Shown piece after piece: positions 32,693-44,623 of a stretch of 64,000 nucleotides of DNA; position 1 is the first letter of the stretch; each line of letters opens with the position of its first letter. The DNA is taken from assembly GCF_018340385.1 (NCBI RefSeq), contig NC_056608.1, positions 18,986,065 through 19,050,064 of the forward strand. Reading direction: 5' to 3'. The stretch comes from Cyprinus carpio. Taxonomy: Eukaryota; Chordata; Actinopteri; Cypriniformes; Cyprinidae. The notes under the pieces are model-generated. The model had not been told where the DNA came from, did not search any database, and was given only the letters and a program-made list of their open reading frames with translations. The translations under genes were made by a program, and so were the position numbers.

Positions 32693-33281
32693 CAAGAGCT
32701 AAGCCAAGGGACAACTATGGCTCTTGGATTTTACTTTGTATCTGGGATATTATAAGGCTTACGTAAATCTGTTGCGAGTGTCAGCTGGGCTTTAACGAAA
32801 CAAATCCACATTAACGGGGAGCTGTTGAGTTTGTGTGCACTCCAAGTTTCCAGAGTCTTTAAAATAGGTGATTCTTTTTAACTCTTGTTTGTAGCACAGT
32901 GAATCTTCCAGGAGTCTGTCAAGTTACATTTGACCGTAAAATGAACGCATAACAAAGTAGAACACTGTTTAGTACTGTTTGTGCCTTAAATACATTTAGG
33001 ATTGAGTGCCAAGGGCCTCACTTCAAAATGCCACTAGGTCATAAGCCATTGATCCATCCAATAATAGGTGAATTTATTTTACATCTGTTGTATGAATCTC
33101 AGACAGCAACAGTATATGTCATGCTTGTGAGAAACGTGATGGCTTTAAAGGAATAGTTCACCCAAAAATAAAAATTTTGTCATCATTTACTCACCTCCAT
33201 GTCGATCCAAACATGTAAGTTTTTTTAACATGTTGGAAGATATTTTGGGTATTTTTAGGGATCTTAAAGGTTTCTGTTTTT

Positions 33282-33282
<1 letters not shown>

Positions 33283-33352
<70 letters not shown>
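33283..33352. repeat. (CA)n microsatellite
   Basis: 70 bp of uninterrupted CA dinucleotide, next to a fragment of the short inverted-repeat element that begins near 33147. Confidence 0.97.
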
Positions 33353-33354
<2 letters not shown>

Positions 33355-35175
33355 TATGTAAGATTTGTTTGAATTTCGAACAGCAAGCAACAATATGTGC
33401 TATGCTTGTTGTTTACTCTTTATGAAACAAGCATGATGCTTTAAAGTCTTCATCTGAAAGGTTTCAGAGGACCCCTTTGAACCCCCTCTTGTCCTCCCCT
33501 CTCATCTCCTCTAAACTAGTTTAAGGAACAGAGGCTCTGCACAGCTTTCATATCTCCATGGTAACACACCCCCTTTGGGGTCCTTGTGGAGTTTTTTTGT
33601 GTGTACTCACTGTTGTTGTTTTTGAGTTTTGGAACAAAAACTCAGAATATAAGGCCGACAACAAAGCGTGAAGATAAAACATAAGTGTGATTAAAAGATA
33701 TTCTTTGAGATGAATCCATTATGACATCACAGCCGTTTCCCAGTCCTCGGGGTGCCTGTCTCTATTCGGCTGCCTCTGGTTCTCTTCAGCACTGTGGGCT
33801 GTCTATAGGAGGCCTTCCACTGACTGTGAATGGTCTTTTTGTTGGGGAACAGTGAGCCATTTCTGCTCCCACAGAAAGCCCTGGGTAATTTAGTGTGGAT
33901 GCCAGGAAGTCTGAGCTCACAGAATGATAACAATGGCAAACGTTATTGCTCCACCTCAAGGGGTGGAAAAGAAAGAGACAGAAATATAAAAAAAAAATAG
34001 CTATGGTGATAGAATTCTGCTTCAGCATCCTCCCACACGGCGAATTCCTCTTAAATCTCATGCGAGCCAGGAGGATCAGAACATAACCTTTATGGTGCTA
34101 AACAACCATTTGTGCTTTCAAGCATGCATCACGGGACATGCTTTATTGTGGCACACGATTCGGTGTGAGGTAGGTCCCCCCCCCCACACACACAAACGAA
34201 CAAATCAGTTGAAAAGAGGAAGAAAAAACTGATCCTACTGTTTAAGAAAAAAAAGGGAAAAGTAAGAAACTCAAAATAGTCCACCAGAAACTTTTTGATA
34301 TTTGTCCTTGTCTGCCATCTAGTGGAAAGCATCATCCTGGTGTCAGAGGTTCAGGGAATTATTTTTACATTTAAAACAGTTTCCTCTCCACCTATATCAA
34401 ACATACAGTCTAAATACTTTAAACTGAATAATTTAAAATTAAATAATTGGTCATTTTAAGCAATTATGGCTGTTACCTATAGAATTAAAATCACATACCA
34501 AAGCATCTGTAAGTAACGAAGAGGATATCATAACACCAGAATATAAATAAATGGATAAATAAATCATTATTTATTCTTAATTTACTTGTATTACAATCAG
34601 TTTTTATTTTATTTATTATTACACATGATTAAAAAGCCCTCTACTGTGTCTGTAGAGTTCACTGTAGTTTACAGTTTCATGTTTTTAGTTGTTGATCTTC
34701 CGTTGTTTTCAAGGCTCATTTTTTTTTTTTTCTTATAAACTCGTTTAATATTAACATTAACATTTATTTCTGATACTGCAAATGGCAAATACAGACAGCA
34801 TCAGCAACATGTTTACTTTCGTTTTACAACCAGGAAGTTTTTTTTCTTTATCTGTTTTAATTTATTGTGCTACTATCATGAATGAACTTCTTTCTTGTTC
34901 CGAGGAAAAAAAAAAAAAAGAAAACAAAAAAAGAAAAAAAATACCTCTGTTTCGCAACAAAACACTGACGGTCGCAAAATGCCGTGTAATCAACTGTCAG
35001 GTCCGTTGAAGTCTGCCAAACACCAATATCCTCAGAACGATATTGCACACTGTTCATATAAATATCACATACTTAATTTTAGCAAACTAATATTTGTTTA
35101 TTTTAATGTAATACATGTATATATTACTGATTTGATTAAATCTTCAGCAATCACGCGAGTAATTTTACGGCAGTG

Positions 35176-35183
35176 TTACGTCA
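35176..35183 (+). promoter_or_regulatory. CRE/ATF-like site upstream of timm23
   Basis: TTACGTCA, about 275 bp before the timm23 start codon, in a small region with several CpGs. This matches the cAMP-response element class found in many housekeeping and mitochondrial promoters. The function is inferred from the motif only. Confidence 0.35.
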
Positions 35184-35456
35184 GCAGTGTCCTTTCGCTT
35201 TACGGCAGGGCAGCATGTGGAGGTCAGAGATACGGAATCTCTCGGTCAGAGACTGAAAACTCTCTAATTATCAAACAGCAATAATTGACAACTCAGCACA
35301 GTGACATCTATGTGGCATTTTCAACAGACGACATACAACACAACGCCGTCGATAAAGTAAATCGTTATTATTCGCTAACGTCCGTCAGTTTGACGCGTGT
35401 TAGTAAGGAAGAAGTGTCATCGAGACGGTTTTTTCTTCTGTATCATCTCTCAAGAC

Positions 35457-37931
35457 ATGGATAATAACACACCGGCATCAGGAGCATTTAAAGGGGGGCT
35501 CGGGAGCCTTTTCGGTGGAGGAACCCCTGAGTATTCAAATACTGAGCTCGCAGGAGTCCCGTGTAAGTGTTATGTGGCTATTCTTTACATTCTTAAACAG
35601 TCTGATTCACATTACAGTCAAATTAGACACTGTGAGTATCTGATCATGTGTAATGGGTGTTTCTGTCGTTTTCAGTGACTGGTATGAGCCCTCTCTCGCC
35701 GTACCTCAATGTTGACCCTCGTTTCCTCGTGCAGGTGAGTTTCTGTAAGACCACAGCTAAGTTACATTTCAGGCCTAGTTTCAGTTTTTCTGTGCTAGAA
35801 TGAGCCTGTCTTGTGAATTGACAAAGTCAAACTTATGTTAGAGGATTAATGGACTGAAATAAAGGGTAAGCTGTCACAATATGAGCTTATTGTATGAAAA
35901 AACTAAATGGTAAACATAAAACAAAAGGCAGTGGTAACATACAAAAAGACCAGAACATTGTTTTGGCCCCCAACTGTAATTAATAAATTGCACAGTTTTA
36001 CAATACCTGACATTTATGAAAAATATCCTTGTTTTCCTGAGAATATAATTTTTGCTTTTTATTCAAATCTGCATTTAATTAGTTGACCCATGCTTTAATA
36101 TGTACTATTGAGATTATAAGTGACCCTAGGACCACAAAACTTGTCATAAGGGTCAATTTTTATTTTATTTTTTTAATTGAGATTTTTACATAATTGGAGG
36201 CTGAATAAATAAGCATTGATATTGTTAGGATAGGACAATATTTGGCCGAGATACAACTATTTGAAAATCTGGAATCTGAGGGTGCAAAATAAAATAAAAT
36301 AAAATTATTGAAAAAATTGCCTTTAAAGTTGTCCAAATTAAGTCCTTAGTAACACATATTACTAATCAAAAATTAAGTTTTGATATATTTACAGTAGGAA
36401 ATTTACTAAATATCTTCATGGAACATGATCTTTACTTGATATCCTAATGATTTTTGGCATAAAAGAAAAATAGATCATTTTGACCCATACAATGTGTACT
36501 ATTGCTACAAATATGCTACTTATGACTGGTTTCATGGTCCAGGGTCACATATTGTGTTCTCTTGTTTATAAAAGATTACTGTCATACAAAAAATTTACAT
36601 TTAAGACATTATTATGATGCTTGTCTGGCTTTCTAAGGACACTGATGAGTTTATCTTGCCAACTGGGGCAAATAAAACCCGTGGTCGCTTTGAGCTGGCC
36701 TTCTTCACCATCGGGGGATGCTGTATAACAGGTGAGGCATGTCTCTTTGCAAGCTTTGATCAACCTTTGTCTTTAATCATCGCCCATTTTAACGGTTGTT
36801 TTTCTTTGGGCGCTGCTTTTGGGACACTTAATGGTCTCCGTATGGGCCTGACAGAAACTAGAGACATGCCATGGTCAAAACCCAGAAATGTCCAGTAAGT
36901 GTCTGTTCTTATGTAAACTTTGAGTTGGAATGATTTAAGTTAGTGTATAGATAATTCATTAAGGATCTTTTTGAATTTCAGTCACTAATATTATGTTGAT
37001 GTGATGCAGCTTATGACTAATTTGCTGCAATGCATTTTTATGCATTTTTTCCAATTTTTACGAAGTTTCAGAAACTGAAAATATTCGTCCGAAATCATTG
37101 ATACATTTCGTTAGGTCGCACTTCTGCAGTGATACGTTTTGACTCTGTCAGCATCTACTTTTACCAGAAATGATGCTGGAGTATCAATAAGTATGATTTG
37201 TTTGCCTGTAGAGGCAACTACTCTTTTGAATTTTTGAATTTAATATCTCAATCCTCATTTTGTTGTTGTTTTGTTTTTGGCTAAATTCAAATTTAATTTC
37301 AGTTTTGGTGTTTCCATGAAAAATTTATTTTGGTGTATCGCTAAGTTAAGTTATATTTGTTTTAACATTCACTGAAAAGGTTTATCCATTGTTTATTACC
37401 CACAATTCTACTTTAACACTGACCTTTGATATGTTCAGAATTTTGAACATGGTCACACGACAAGGTGCATCATGGGCCAACACACTAGGATCTGTGGGTA
37501 AGAAATGCATTGAATTCAAACAGCTTGTGTAAAAGAATATCACATTTGTTGCGTAATTAATTGTAGAAACTTGTTCATAATAAAATGTTGGTTTCTCTTT
37601 CTCAACAGCTCTTTTGTATAGTGTTTTCGGTGTGGCCATTGAGAAGGCCAGGGGTGCAGAGGATGACCTCAACACAGTGGCAGCCGGAACGTTAACAGGG
37701 ATGCTTTTTAAATCCACATGTGAGGAAAAGGGACAATATCAAGGCCATCACTGATTTAATCTAATGAACATAATGTTTATTGTATTTATTGATACAAATG
37801 TACATTTATTTTATACAGCTGGACTCAGAGGAGCTGCCAGAGGAGGTCTCGTTGGGTTAGCCATGTCAGGCCTGTATGCTCTTTACAGCAACTGGGATCA
37901 CCTGAAGGGGACATCGCCTTCACGTTACTGA
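35457..37931 (+). CDS. timm23: Mitochondrial inner-membrane translocase subunit Tim23
   Basis: Tim23 is the core of the TIM23 complex, which imports presequence proteins across or into the mitochondrial inner membrane. Exons: 35457-35562, 35676-35734, 36638-36731, 36810-36894, 37439-37497, 37609-37719, 37819-37931. Joined, they give 208 residues, the usual length: MDNNTPASGAFKGGLGSLFG, then LTGMSPLSPYLNVDPRFLVQ, DTDEFILPTGANKTRG, four hydrophobic glycine-rich segments and the end DHLKGTSPSRY. The start is the ATG opening the conserved glycine-rich N-terminus. Six borders look normal. The exception is the acceptor of intron 3: the bases before exon 4 are TTTCTTTGG, with GG where AG is needed. 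That 78-bp intron has no stop in the reading frame, so unspliced RNA would encode 26 extra residues inside the first membrane segment. Confidence 0.92.
36120..36548. mobile_element. Inverted-repeat MITE, copy 1 of 3 (GTGACC...GGTCAC)
   Basis: Located in timm23 intron 2. The ends are GTGACCCTAGGACCACAAAA and the inverse, TTCATGGTCCAGGGTCAC. The interior is A/T-rich and shared with the copies at 49675-50082 and 56349-56764 (phrases such as GATTTTTGGCAT and GGTGCAAAA). All three sit in AT-rich targets. No protein is encoded. Confidence 0.8.
36732..36809 (+). other. timm23: timm23 intron 3 with non-AG acceptor, open in frame
   Basis: The donor G|GTGAGG is good. The other end is TTTTTCTTTGG|GCGCTGCT, where the conserved Gly-Ala-Ala-Phe-Gly stretch resumes. 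The length of 78 is a multiple of three and there are no stops. Using the nearest upstream AG (36764-36765, CAAG|CTTTGA) would bring in a stop within eight codons. Confidence 0.75.
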
Positions 37932-38289
37932 GGATGACTGAGAGCTCAAACCATGGACTTATTTTGACTCTGAGCACATTTTTAATTTTATGACCCCCTT
38001 TTGGAGATGCATCCATTTCTTCTATATGAAACCCGTGGACCACCACATGTGTACAGACTTCTTCAGTTACATTAAGTGTAATATTTAAATGGAAGAGCCA
38101 GACTGCCTCCAGATTACTTAGTGTGGACTAAGTAGCTGTGAATTTGCTGGTACTGTACATGTCTTTTTTGGTGCAAGTTGCAGGAACTCAGTATCCTTTA
38201 ATCATGAGGTTTTATCTGTTCTCATTGTGGATTGATGCATTTTGTCAGTGCAGACTAAACTGGCTGCTTCCTCTCTGAAACCGTAAAAA

Positions 38290-38295
38290 AATAAA
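38290..38295 (+). terminator. timm23: timm23 polyadenylation signal
   Basis: AATAAA about 360 bases after the stop codon; another lies near 38424. The 3' UTR between the stop and here has no coding features. Confidence 0.6.
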
Positions 38296-38429
38296 ATACA
38301 AATTTCCACTGTTTGAGCCTCTTCATTTGCATTTTAGCAATATTAAAATAATGGAGTTGTGTAATACAGAATTTCTATTTGTTGTGCATGAATGGTACAC
38401 CATCCTGTATTCATGTAGTTCTAAATAAA

Positions 38430-39314
38430 ATATAAAAACAAATAATTTTTTTCATATACAGTATGGTTTATTTGTAAGCAGGTCAACCTTGATTTCAACA
38501 GTCAATGAGTACAAATGAATGATGATTAAAATATTTCAGAATGAATGTCCCATGTGCTTGTATGTTACTTTTTTTTAATTATAATAATTTGTAATTTTTT
38601 TTAGAGTGAAAGTATTTTGGACAACTGTTGGTTACTCATTCTATTATTTGAGCAGTATTATACCTGTAACCCAAACTCTCCCTGTAGTTTGAATACTTGT
38701 GAGCGTTAGATGCATAGATTAAATGATAAAATAATTAAAGCTCCCTCTCAAAATAATGATCATATAGATTAAAATGAAGGAATTTATGGAAATTATATGG
38801 ATAAATTCCTTGTAGCGGTTTAAATTTGGAAATTACCTGCACTGTTCAGTGAAAACCACTGCAGTAAGAGTGTTCTTAAGGGAGACTGTCTCCCACAACA
38901 GGTGAAATTTCCTATCACTACTTGACGCTGACCGTCAAAGCACCTTGAAGAACTGAACGTTGGACTGCCCATGAAAGGGCAAATGTATGTGCCAGTCCTC
39001 TACAGAAAAAAACAAGGCCAACTGAACTGATGAGTGTAATGTTGAATAGCCAGGACTTGTTTTACAGATGTTTCTTGGCTTGTCGAACACAAGGTGGAGA
39101 TCAGTGTGATTTAGCTGAAAGCAGTTAAAACTTTGCAGTTCATGTTCTACAGCGAAGCCCATCTCACATGCATAGCGGAGAAATGACCCACAAACCGGTG
39201 CAAACTACCCTAACTTGGTGACTGGTGGTCGTGATTCTACACTCCAGCTTCCAGCGCACGGACCACAAATGGATGAGCAGGTCCATGGGCCAGACCCAGA
39301 CCCGGGACATGGCA
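38430..39314. other. Intergenic between timm23 and the protease gene
   Basis: About 0.9 kb between the ends of two convergent genes. AT-rich to 38900, then moderately GC-rich. No feature is recognised apart from the minus-strand polyadenylation signal ATTAAA at 39315-39320, about 65 bases past the protease stop. Confidence 0.6.
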
Positions 39315-39382
39315 TTTAATCTTGAAATGATGACTTTTCCTGTGCCTACAAATGTGGACATGGAATTCTTTGAGGTTGGAAC

Positions 39383-41171
39383 TTAGTGCAAGAAGAAGTC
39401 CCTGATGCGTGTGGCCTCTATCCATGGGATGTAGGCTGCGGTGCGAGTGAAGACACTGGGCTTGTTCTCCACTGTGCATCCGATAGGACCGAAGCTCACG
39501 ATGCCGTGGACCTCCCAGCGGTCACGCCCCTCCTGGCACAGCAGAGGGCCACCAGAGTCACCCTACAAGAAGAAGAGTCACACAGAAGGTAGATGAATAG
39601 AGTTAAAGAAGGGGCACCTTGATGAATTTTCCCATAAAACTGTCTTCTCACTTGGCATGCGGCTGGGGTCCCCTCTGTATCACGGAAGCCAGCACAAATC
39701 ATGGAGTCTCTCACGCGGTCACCCCAGAACTTCTTCTGCCGGCAGGTCTTATAGTCAATGATTGGGAGCCGAGCTTGGTTCAGAGCCTCAGCAAGTGACA
39801 CATTTTCTTTTCCACCTAAGATTTACAGAGGAAGAAGAGATGCCAAACCCATATTCTAAGTGGGATAAGTTGATCAAATCCCTTAGTAAACTCAATGATA
39901 TCAATAAAACATTAAAATACTATTTGTTTTTGCCTCAGGGAGGTCACATAAACCAGTAGAAACTGCAGTGGGGTAAGCCGTTACTGTACACTCTTTACAT
40001 TTTATCTATGAGTCGATGATTTCATACATAATCTAGCCATCATATTTCAAGACCCAGCTTTCACAAAAGATTCAAATTTTAATACATGAAGGCATATGAT
40101 GCAGATTTTACCTCGTGTGTCGCCCCAGCCAGTCACCCAACAGTAGTGCCCTGGTTTAAGGTTGATCTGCTTGCGCGGCAGGCAGGCATAGCGGATGAAG
40201 TTACTGGTTTGGATGTCCGTGGCAGCTTTAACCAATGCGATGTCATAGTCCAGCTCACTGTGGGCTGGATAACGAAAGTGCTCATGCCTGTAGATCCTCT
40301 TCACTGGAAAAATACGCTCAGCGGACTCAGCTCTTTTCAGCTGATGCTTACCCAAAACGATACGCCAGCTACTAGCATCCTCTGCTTTCCCCCTGGGTAA
40401 TGAAGAGCACAAAGAGAGGAACTTAACACACAGATGTTTATGAATTTGAGCACCTAAAGGGGAAAATAACCCCTGCATAAATTTAAGCAAGTTCTGCCTC
40501 TACTGGTGATTTGCCTTACTTCTGGAAGCAGTGAGCAGCAGTAAGAACCCAGTTCTTATGGATCAGAGTCCCTCCACACACATGAACATAATGTTTACTG
40601 CCTCTAGGACGAACCTATAAAAATATATACCAGCTTAAGTGACTTCCTCTTATTTTGCACCTTGAGATGTTCTGTGTAATATCAAGTGGAATTTACCTGC
40701 AGTGAGACTTGCCATGGCCAGGAGTGGGGTCTCGCTTCGTTGCCCGACACAATACGTTCCACTGTGTTTGGTTTGAAATGAGCCAGGCCACAGTCCTTCG
40801 GCCAGTCTAAGGACAGAACAACACTTACATCAATGTCAGTTAAAGTACCATGTAGACAAGCAAACACAAGGTACACAGGATTTATGAAGGGATTAGCAAA
40901 TTAAAGGTGTTGTACCAGGAGAGGAAAGAAGGAAAGGAAATCCATATTTGGATCTTTGAGAAAGACATAGAAATAAGTGTAAATTCAGTTTTTCAACACT
41001 TGTAATCCACTTGAAAGATGTCAGTGGTCAGCTTTCATATAGTTTCTCACCAAGGTGGAGGACTTTGTGCTGTTGAAGGCGACTGGGGTTGAATGCATGG
41101 GTGGAGGCTCTGTCCAGCACCAGACCCAGCAGCATTAGCAACAGTGGAAAAAATGGGCTTCTTACTGCCAT
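39383..41171 (-). CDS. Secreted chymotrypsin/elastase-like serine protease (S1A)
   Basis: A digestive-type trypsin-fold endopeptidase. Exons on the minus strand: 41171-41051, 40806-40697, 40614-40520, 40392-40112, 39815-39652, 39562-39383. All borders are GT-AG and the phases agree, giving 316 residues. It has a signal peptide (MAVRSPFFPLLLMLLGLVL), a propeptide with Cys46 for the activation disulphide, the activation site VER58|IVSGNE, then SWPWQVSLQ, catalytic His105 in LTAAHC, Asp159 in DYDIAL, Ser260 in GDSGGP, and a C-terminal Trp helix followed by a short tail. The positions equivalent to chymotrypsin 189 and 190 are Ala-Ala, and 214-216 is Ser-Phe-Gly, so trypsin specificity (Asp189) is excluded and an elastase- or chymotrypsin-like preference is likely. 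The propeptide is longer than in pancreatic elastases. An intact gene; the exact family member is not assigned. Confidence 0.9.
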
Positions 41172-41211
41172 GATCTACAGTAAACTGTGTGTTGCGCATT
41201 GGAGATTACCC

Positions 41212-41218
41212 ATTTATA
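41212..41218 (-). promoter_or_regulatory. TATA box of the protease gene
   Basis: On the minus strand TATAAAT lies about 41-47 bases upstream of the ATG at 41171. This fits a short 5' UTR and a strongly expressed tissue-specific gene, as is usual for digestive proteases. Confidence 0.6.
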
Positions 41219-44200
41219 CTATGCCTGGTGTAGGGCCCAACCTTTGTGCACTCCACGCCCCTGTCATTGGGACAAAGCACATTGACAATACCCCTCCCAA
41301 TCCTGGATTGTTCTGGTGGGGTAGCCGAGGGTTTTCAGAACAAGCTGGCCCCATAGGATCATGGGAGTCCCATCAGCACTTTCAACTACAGCCCGTCCCT
41401 TGTCACTGTGCAAAACAACTTGCCCAGAATAGATTGCCAGTAGACTCCTTACAGTCATGCCATGCTGTCTGGATGAGGAAAGGTGCTGACCTTCACGGGA
41501 CCTTCTGTTGCTTTCTGAAACCTTGCAGGGCCCCAGGGAAAATCCTGATAAATAATTAATAAGATCATGACTGATCTGTGTTGTTTAAATATTCATTTCA
41601 TAAAAGATTAGCAGAACTTGTTTTCAGTAAGCACTCATTTATCCAAAGTGACTTACAGTCCACTCATTACAGAAACAATCCCCTTGGAGCAACATGGCAT
41701 TAAAAACCTTGATCAAGGTTACAATGGTGATTGTTCTTAGCTTGTACCTTGCAGATACACATGTAACTATTCAACTCAACATTAAACCACTACACACCAT
41801 TTTATTTTCATAATAGGTTTTACAGTTATTCTTACTTAGAGGTTAAGCTAAACTTCCTTGAGTACAAGATAGAAAAGGACTGAAGGTTTATACAGTATAA
41901 TGATTTAAAGGGGTCCTATTATGCTCTTTTACAAAGTCTTGATTTTGTTTTGGGGGTGTACCAGAACAGGCTCTCATACTAGGTTGTTCGAAAAACACAT
42001 TATTTTTCACATATTTTACATTATAACAACACCTCTCTCCCCAGTTTGGCACGAACGGCTGGAATAGTTCCTGTATCAAATGAAAGCCCGCCTGCTGAAA
42101 TATGCGATGTGCTGTGATTGGCACCACTTGGCGCCTGGTCAGGAAATGTCATGCCCCTTACCATAGTCGCCTGCTGCGAGCTTCAGTGTAAATATTGCGT
42201 CAAAATCAAATCAATTTGAGTGCAATTTAAACCCGGATGATTGTAACCACTCTAAGTTCATCTGCCTTGGGAAAGCTAGCATGTCTTCGACATAGTGATT
42301 ACATTCGTTTCCTTGTCTAGTGCAGCTCAACAAGGTCTTGTCCCATTCGTCGGTATTTGTGATATCACAAATCCTGGAAAATATGCGTTGTAGTCCAAAA
42401 GAGTCGTTCGTTGTAGTTTTTGAAAAGTGATTTCTGTTAAATAAAATATCTCCTTTTGAAATGGACTTTGAGCTTTGTAACTTTGCAGATCTTTTTTAAG
42501 CTCAAACAGCAACATTACAGACTAACTAGAGTTGAAAAAGTGAAAAAGCATGATAGGACCCCTTTAAAGTGTTGTGTGAATTTGTCTCTCATGTTACCAG
42601 CAGAGGGCATAAGAACCAGAATACAACGATGCAACAGGGCCTGTGGAACCTACTAAGGTTATTTCTTTTAGTGGAGCAGATTTTAAGATGTGAGATGCTG
42701 AGATGTTAATTACTATATGCCTGTGACTGTATTCAGACTGAATGGATTTTTATTACCATTGTTTATGATGTGTCCCTACTCACCTGTTGTATTTACTCCA
42801 AATACGGCACAGCAAGGAAAAACAAAACAAAACAGAAGGGAGCACCTGCTCAGGGGCAGTCAATACCAGGGAATGTGCCTGCTCATCCAATTGGTCAAAG
42901 TTACAATGAAAGAGCCATGGAAATGTCCAGGGCAATCTACTGGAACACAGTTTAGTAATTTAGCAGGACCTTCTGACATGTTCTCATGCCCCTCTCTTTG
43001 TCTATGTCCTTCATAAACAAAGAGAAATGCCATTGCCAGTGAGCCAATGAGAAATCCCATTGTCTTATCGCAAATAAGTCTAACTGTACTGTTTTAAAAT
43101 AACAGACACAGAACATTGTTTACCAAACGTTTTATTGTTGCTTGTACATTTTTCAAGACATTTAGTATTCTCAATATTAAAACATGTTAGTGTAGTTTTT
43201 GCTGTAGAAAGCCTATATAAAGCTTGTTTTCGTCATACTTTAAGGTTTTGATCCATTAATATCTATATTATGTTAAATCACAATGCTCTGGTCCAAAAAA
43301 AAGATTGCTTTGGCAAAGAAAAACAAAAGCAGTTTGTGCAGCACATACTGTCGATTTGGTCAGAGATTCTGGATACACATTTACTTACCAACAATAGGTG
43401 TCATGCTATTTAAATGAATATAATCTAAACATTATTGACAGAGATTTCTCTAAATACAATCCCTAACTTTCACAAAATCATGACTGATTCTGAATAAGAT
43501 AGTTATGATATAGCACGTGATCATGACATTCATTAAACAGTCAAACTATTAAACTGAATGTGATATGAACCATTTTAACTTGAATAGTTTTACATAATAA
43601 TGAACAAACTATAAACATTAACGATATTATATAACAGAAAAGATTTATGAATATGTAAAATGATGTGAAAATGGCCATACTTTTCTAAATAGATCTCAAC
43701 CTCAAAAGATCTTCTTTTTTTTTCATGTCAAGTTTTGGCAACAAAATCAAAATGTACATGTTTTACTTTTTGAATTGACTGAGATTGTTCATGAGCATAG
43801 GACCAGGACTGGGGCTTAGTTTTAGCTCATAATGTACTATATAAGTGCAGGAACAATGACCTTGAGTCTATATTTGTTAATCATCAGTAGGCCTGATAAG
43901 AACCTACACCTATCAGTAGGCCTGATTACACACCCACAAACCTCATGAGCATTCATATTTTTAGCTCTGTGGATTGATTTTGGCCTTGAGCCCACTCTAA
44001 TCCACCAGGCAAAACTGTCACTGGACCAATCACCATTTGCATCAAGATCGGTGAATTCAGTAACAACATAGATTGTTGTAAATTGATAGTTGTTTGTAAA
44101 TTATATTTCTAGGGTGGATTTTTTAATACCCCATAGCTAATGTTCAGTAATCTGTTGTTTGCTTAACAAAATTCATTAAGTACAACCAGACATTAAAAAA

Positions 44201-44223
44201 AAAAAATGAAAATACTCAGTGCT
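41219..44223. other. Intergenic between protease and gprin2
   Basis: The first 350 bp upstream of the protease promoter are relatively GC-rich and may carry its enhancers. The rest is AT-rich and contains the TTAA-flanked element at 41905-42567. No genes are seen. Confidence 0.6.
41905..42567. mobile_element. TTAA-flanked inverted-repeat element (660 bp)
   Basis: The left end is TTAAAGGGGTCCTATTATGC and the right end is its inverse, GCATGATAGGACCCCTTTAA. The TTAA at both edges fits a piggyBac- or Kolobok-like target duplication. The interior has no transposase frame, so it is non-autonomous. The left terminus is a sequence commonly seen in cyprinid genomes. Confidence 0.8.
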
Positions 44224-44233
44224 CACAAAAATC

Positions 44234-44239
44234 TTTATT
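44234..44239 (-). terminator. gprin2: Candidate gprin2 polyadenylation signal
   Basis: AATAAA on the minus strand, about 385 bases after the gprin2 stop codon. Confidence 0.4.
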
Positions 44240-44623
44240 TTGGTATTTTGGGCCAAAAGGGGCATCTAAAAGATATGTTGGAGGTCAAGACAGGGACAAG
44301 GCCATGTGTGAAGTAAGGCAGAAACACCCCATTACATGTAAACTTTGAATGGTAGCTCTATGCAATGCTAGCTTGCAATTTATCTCTGAACATCACTGCT
44401 CTACCTAACCAATAGTGGAGCTTTAATAGCATCAACTAAGCAGATAAGGCTTTGGAATATTTAGAGATATAATTTAAGGAAAATTTTCTTTAGCTAAATA
44501 AATATATATGCCACGGGCCATTCTCAATGCATTTCCACCTTTCAGGAAAAGCCTGCACCTTTCTTTACCTAACCTAGGCATCCACAAACTGAAAAGGCAA
44601 TCTCCGGCCCTTCGATGATCATT

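Larger units (their letters stand above)
28701..35100. other. Intergenic region between qki and timm23
   Basis: Mostly AT-rich and repeat-rich. It includes (CTTC)n near 31460, (AT)n at 31685-31761, (CA)n at 33283-33352, a fragment of the GGGTGAAC-type element near 33147-33255 and poly-A/G tracts near 34905-34940. The only GC-rich, frame-rich island is 32450-32700, listed separately. No known gene is recognised. A 147-residue minus-strand open frame at 28974-29417 has no splice or family support. Confidence 0.6.

Noticed and set aside
33187..33393. Val-Cys repeat open frame
   Set aside because: Translation of the (CA)n microsatellite.
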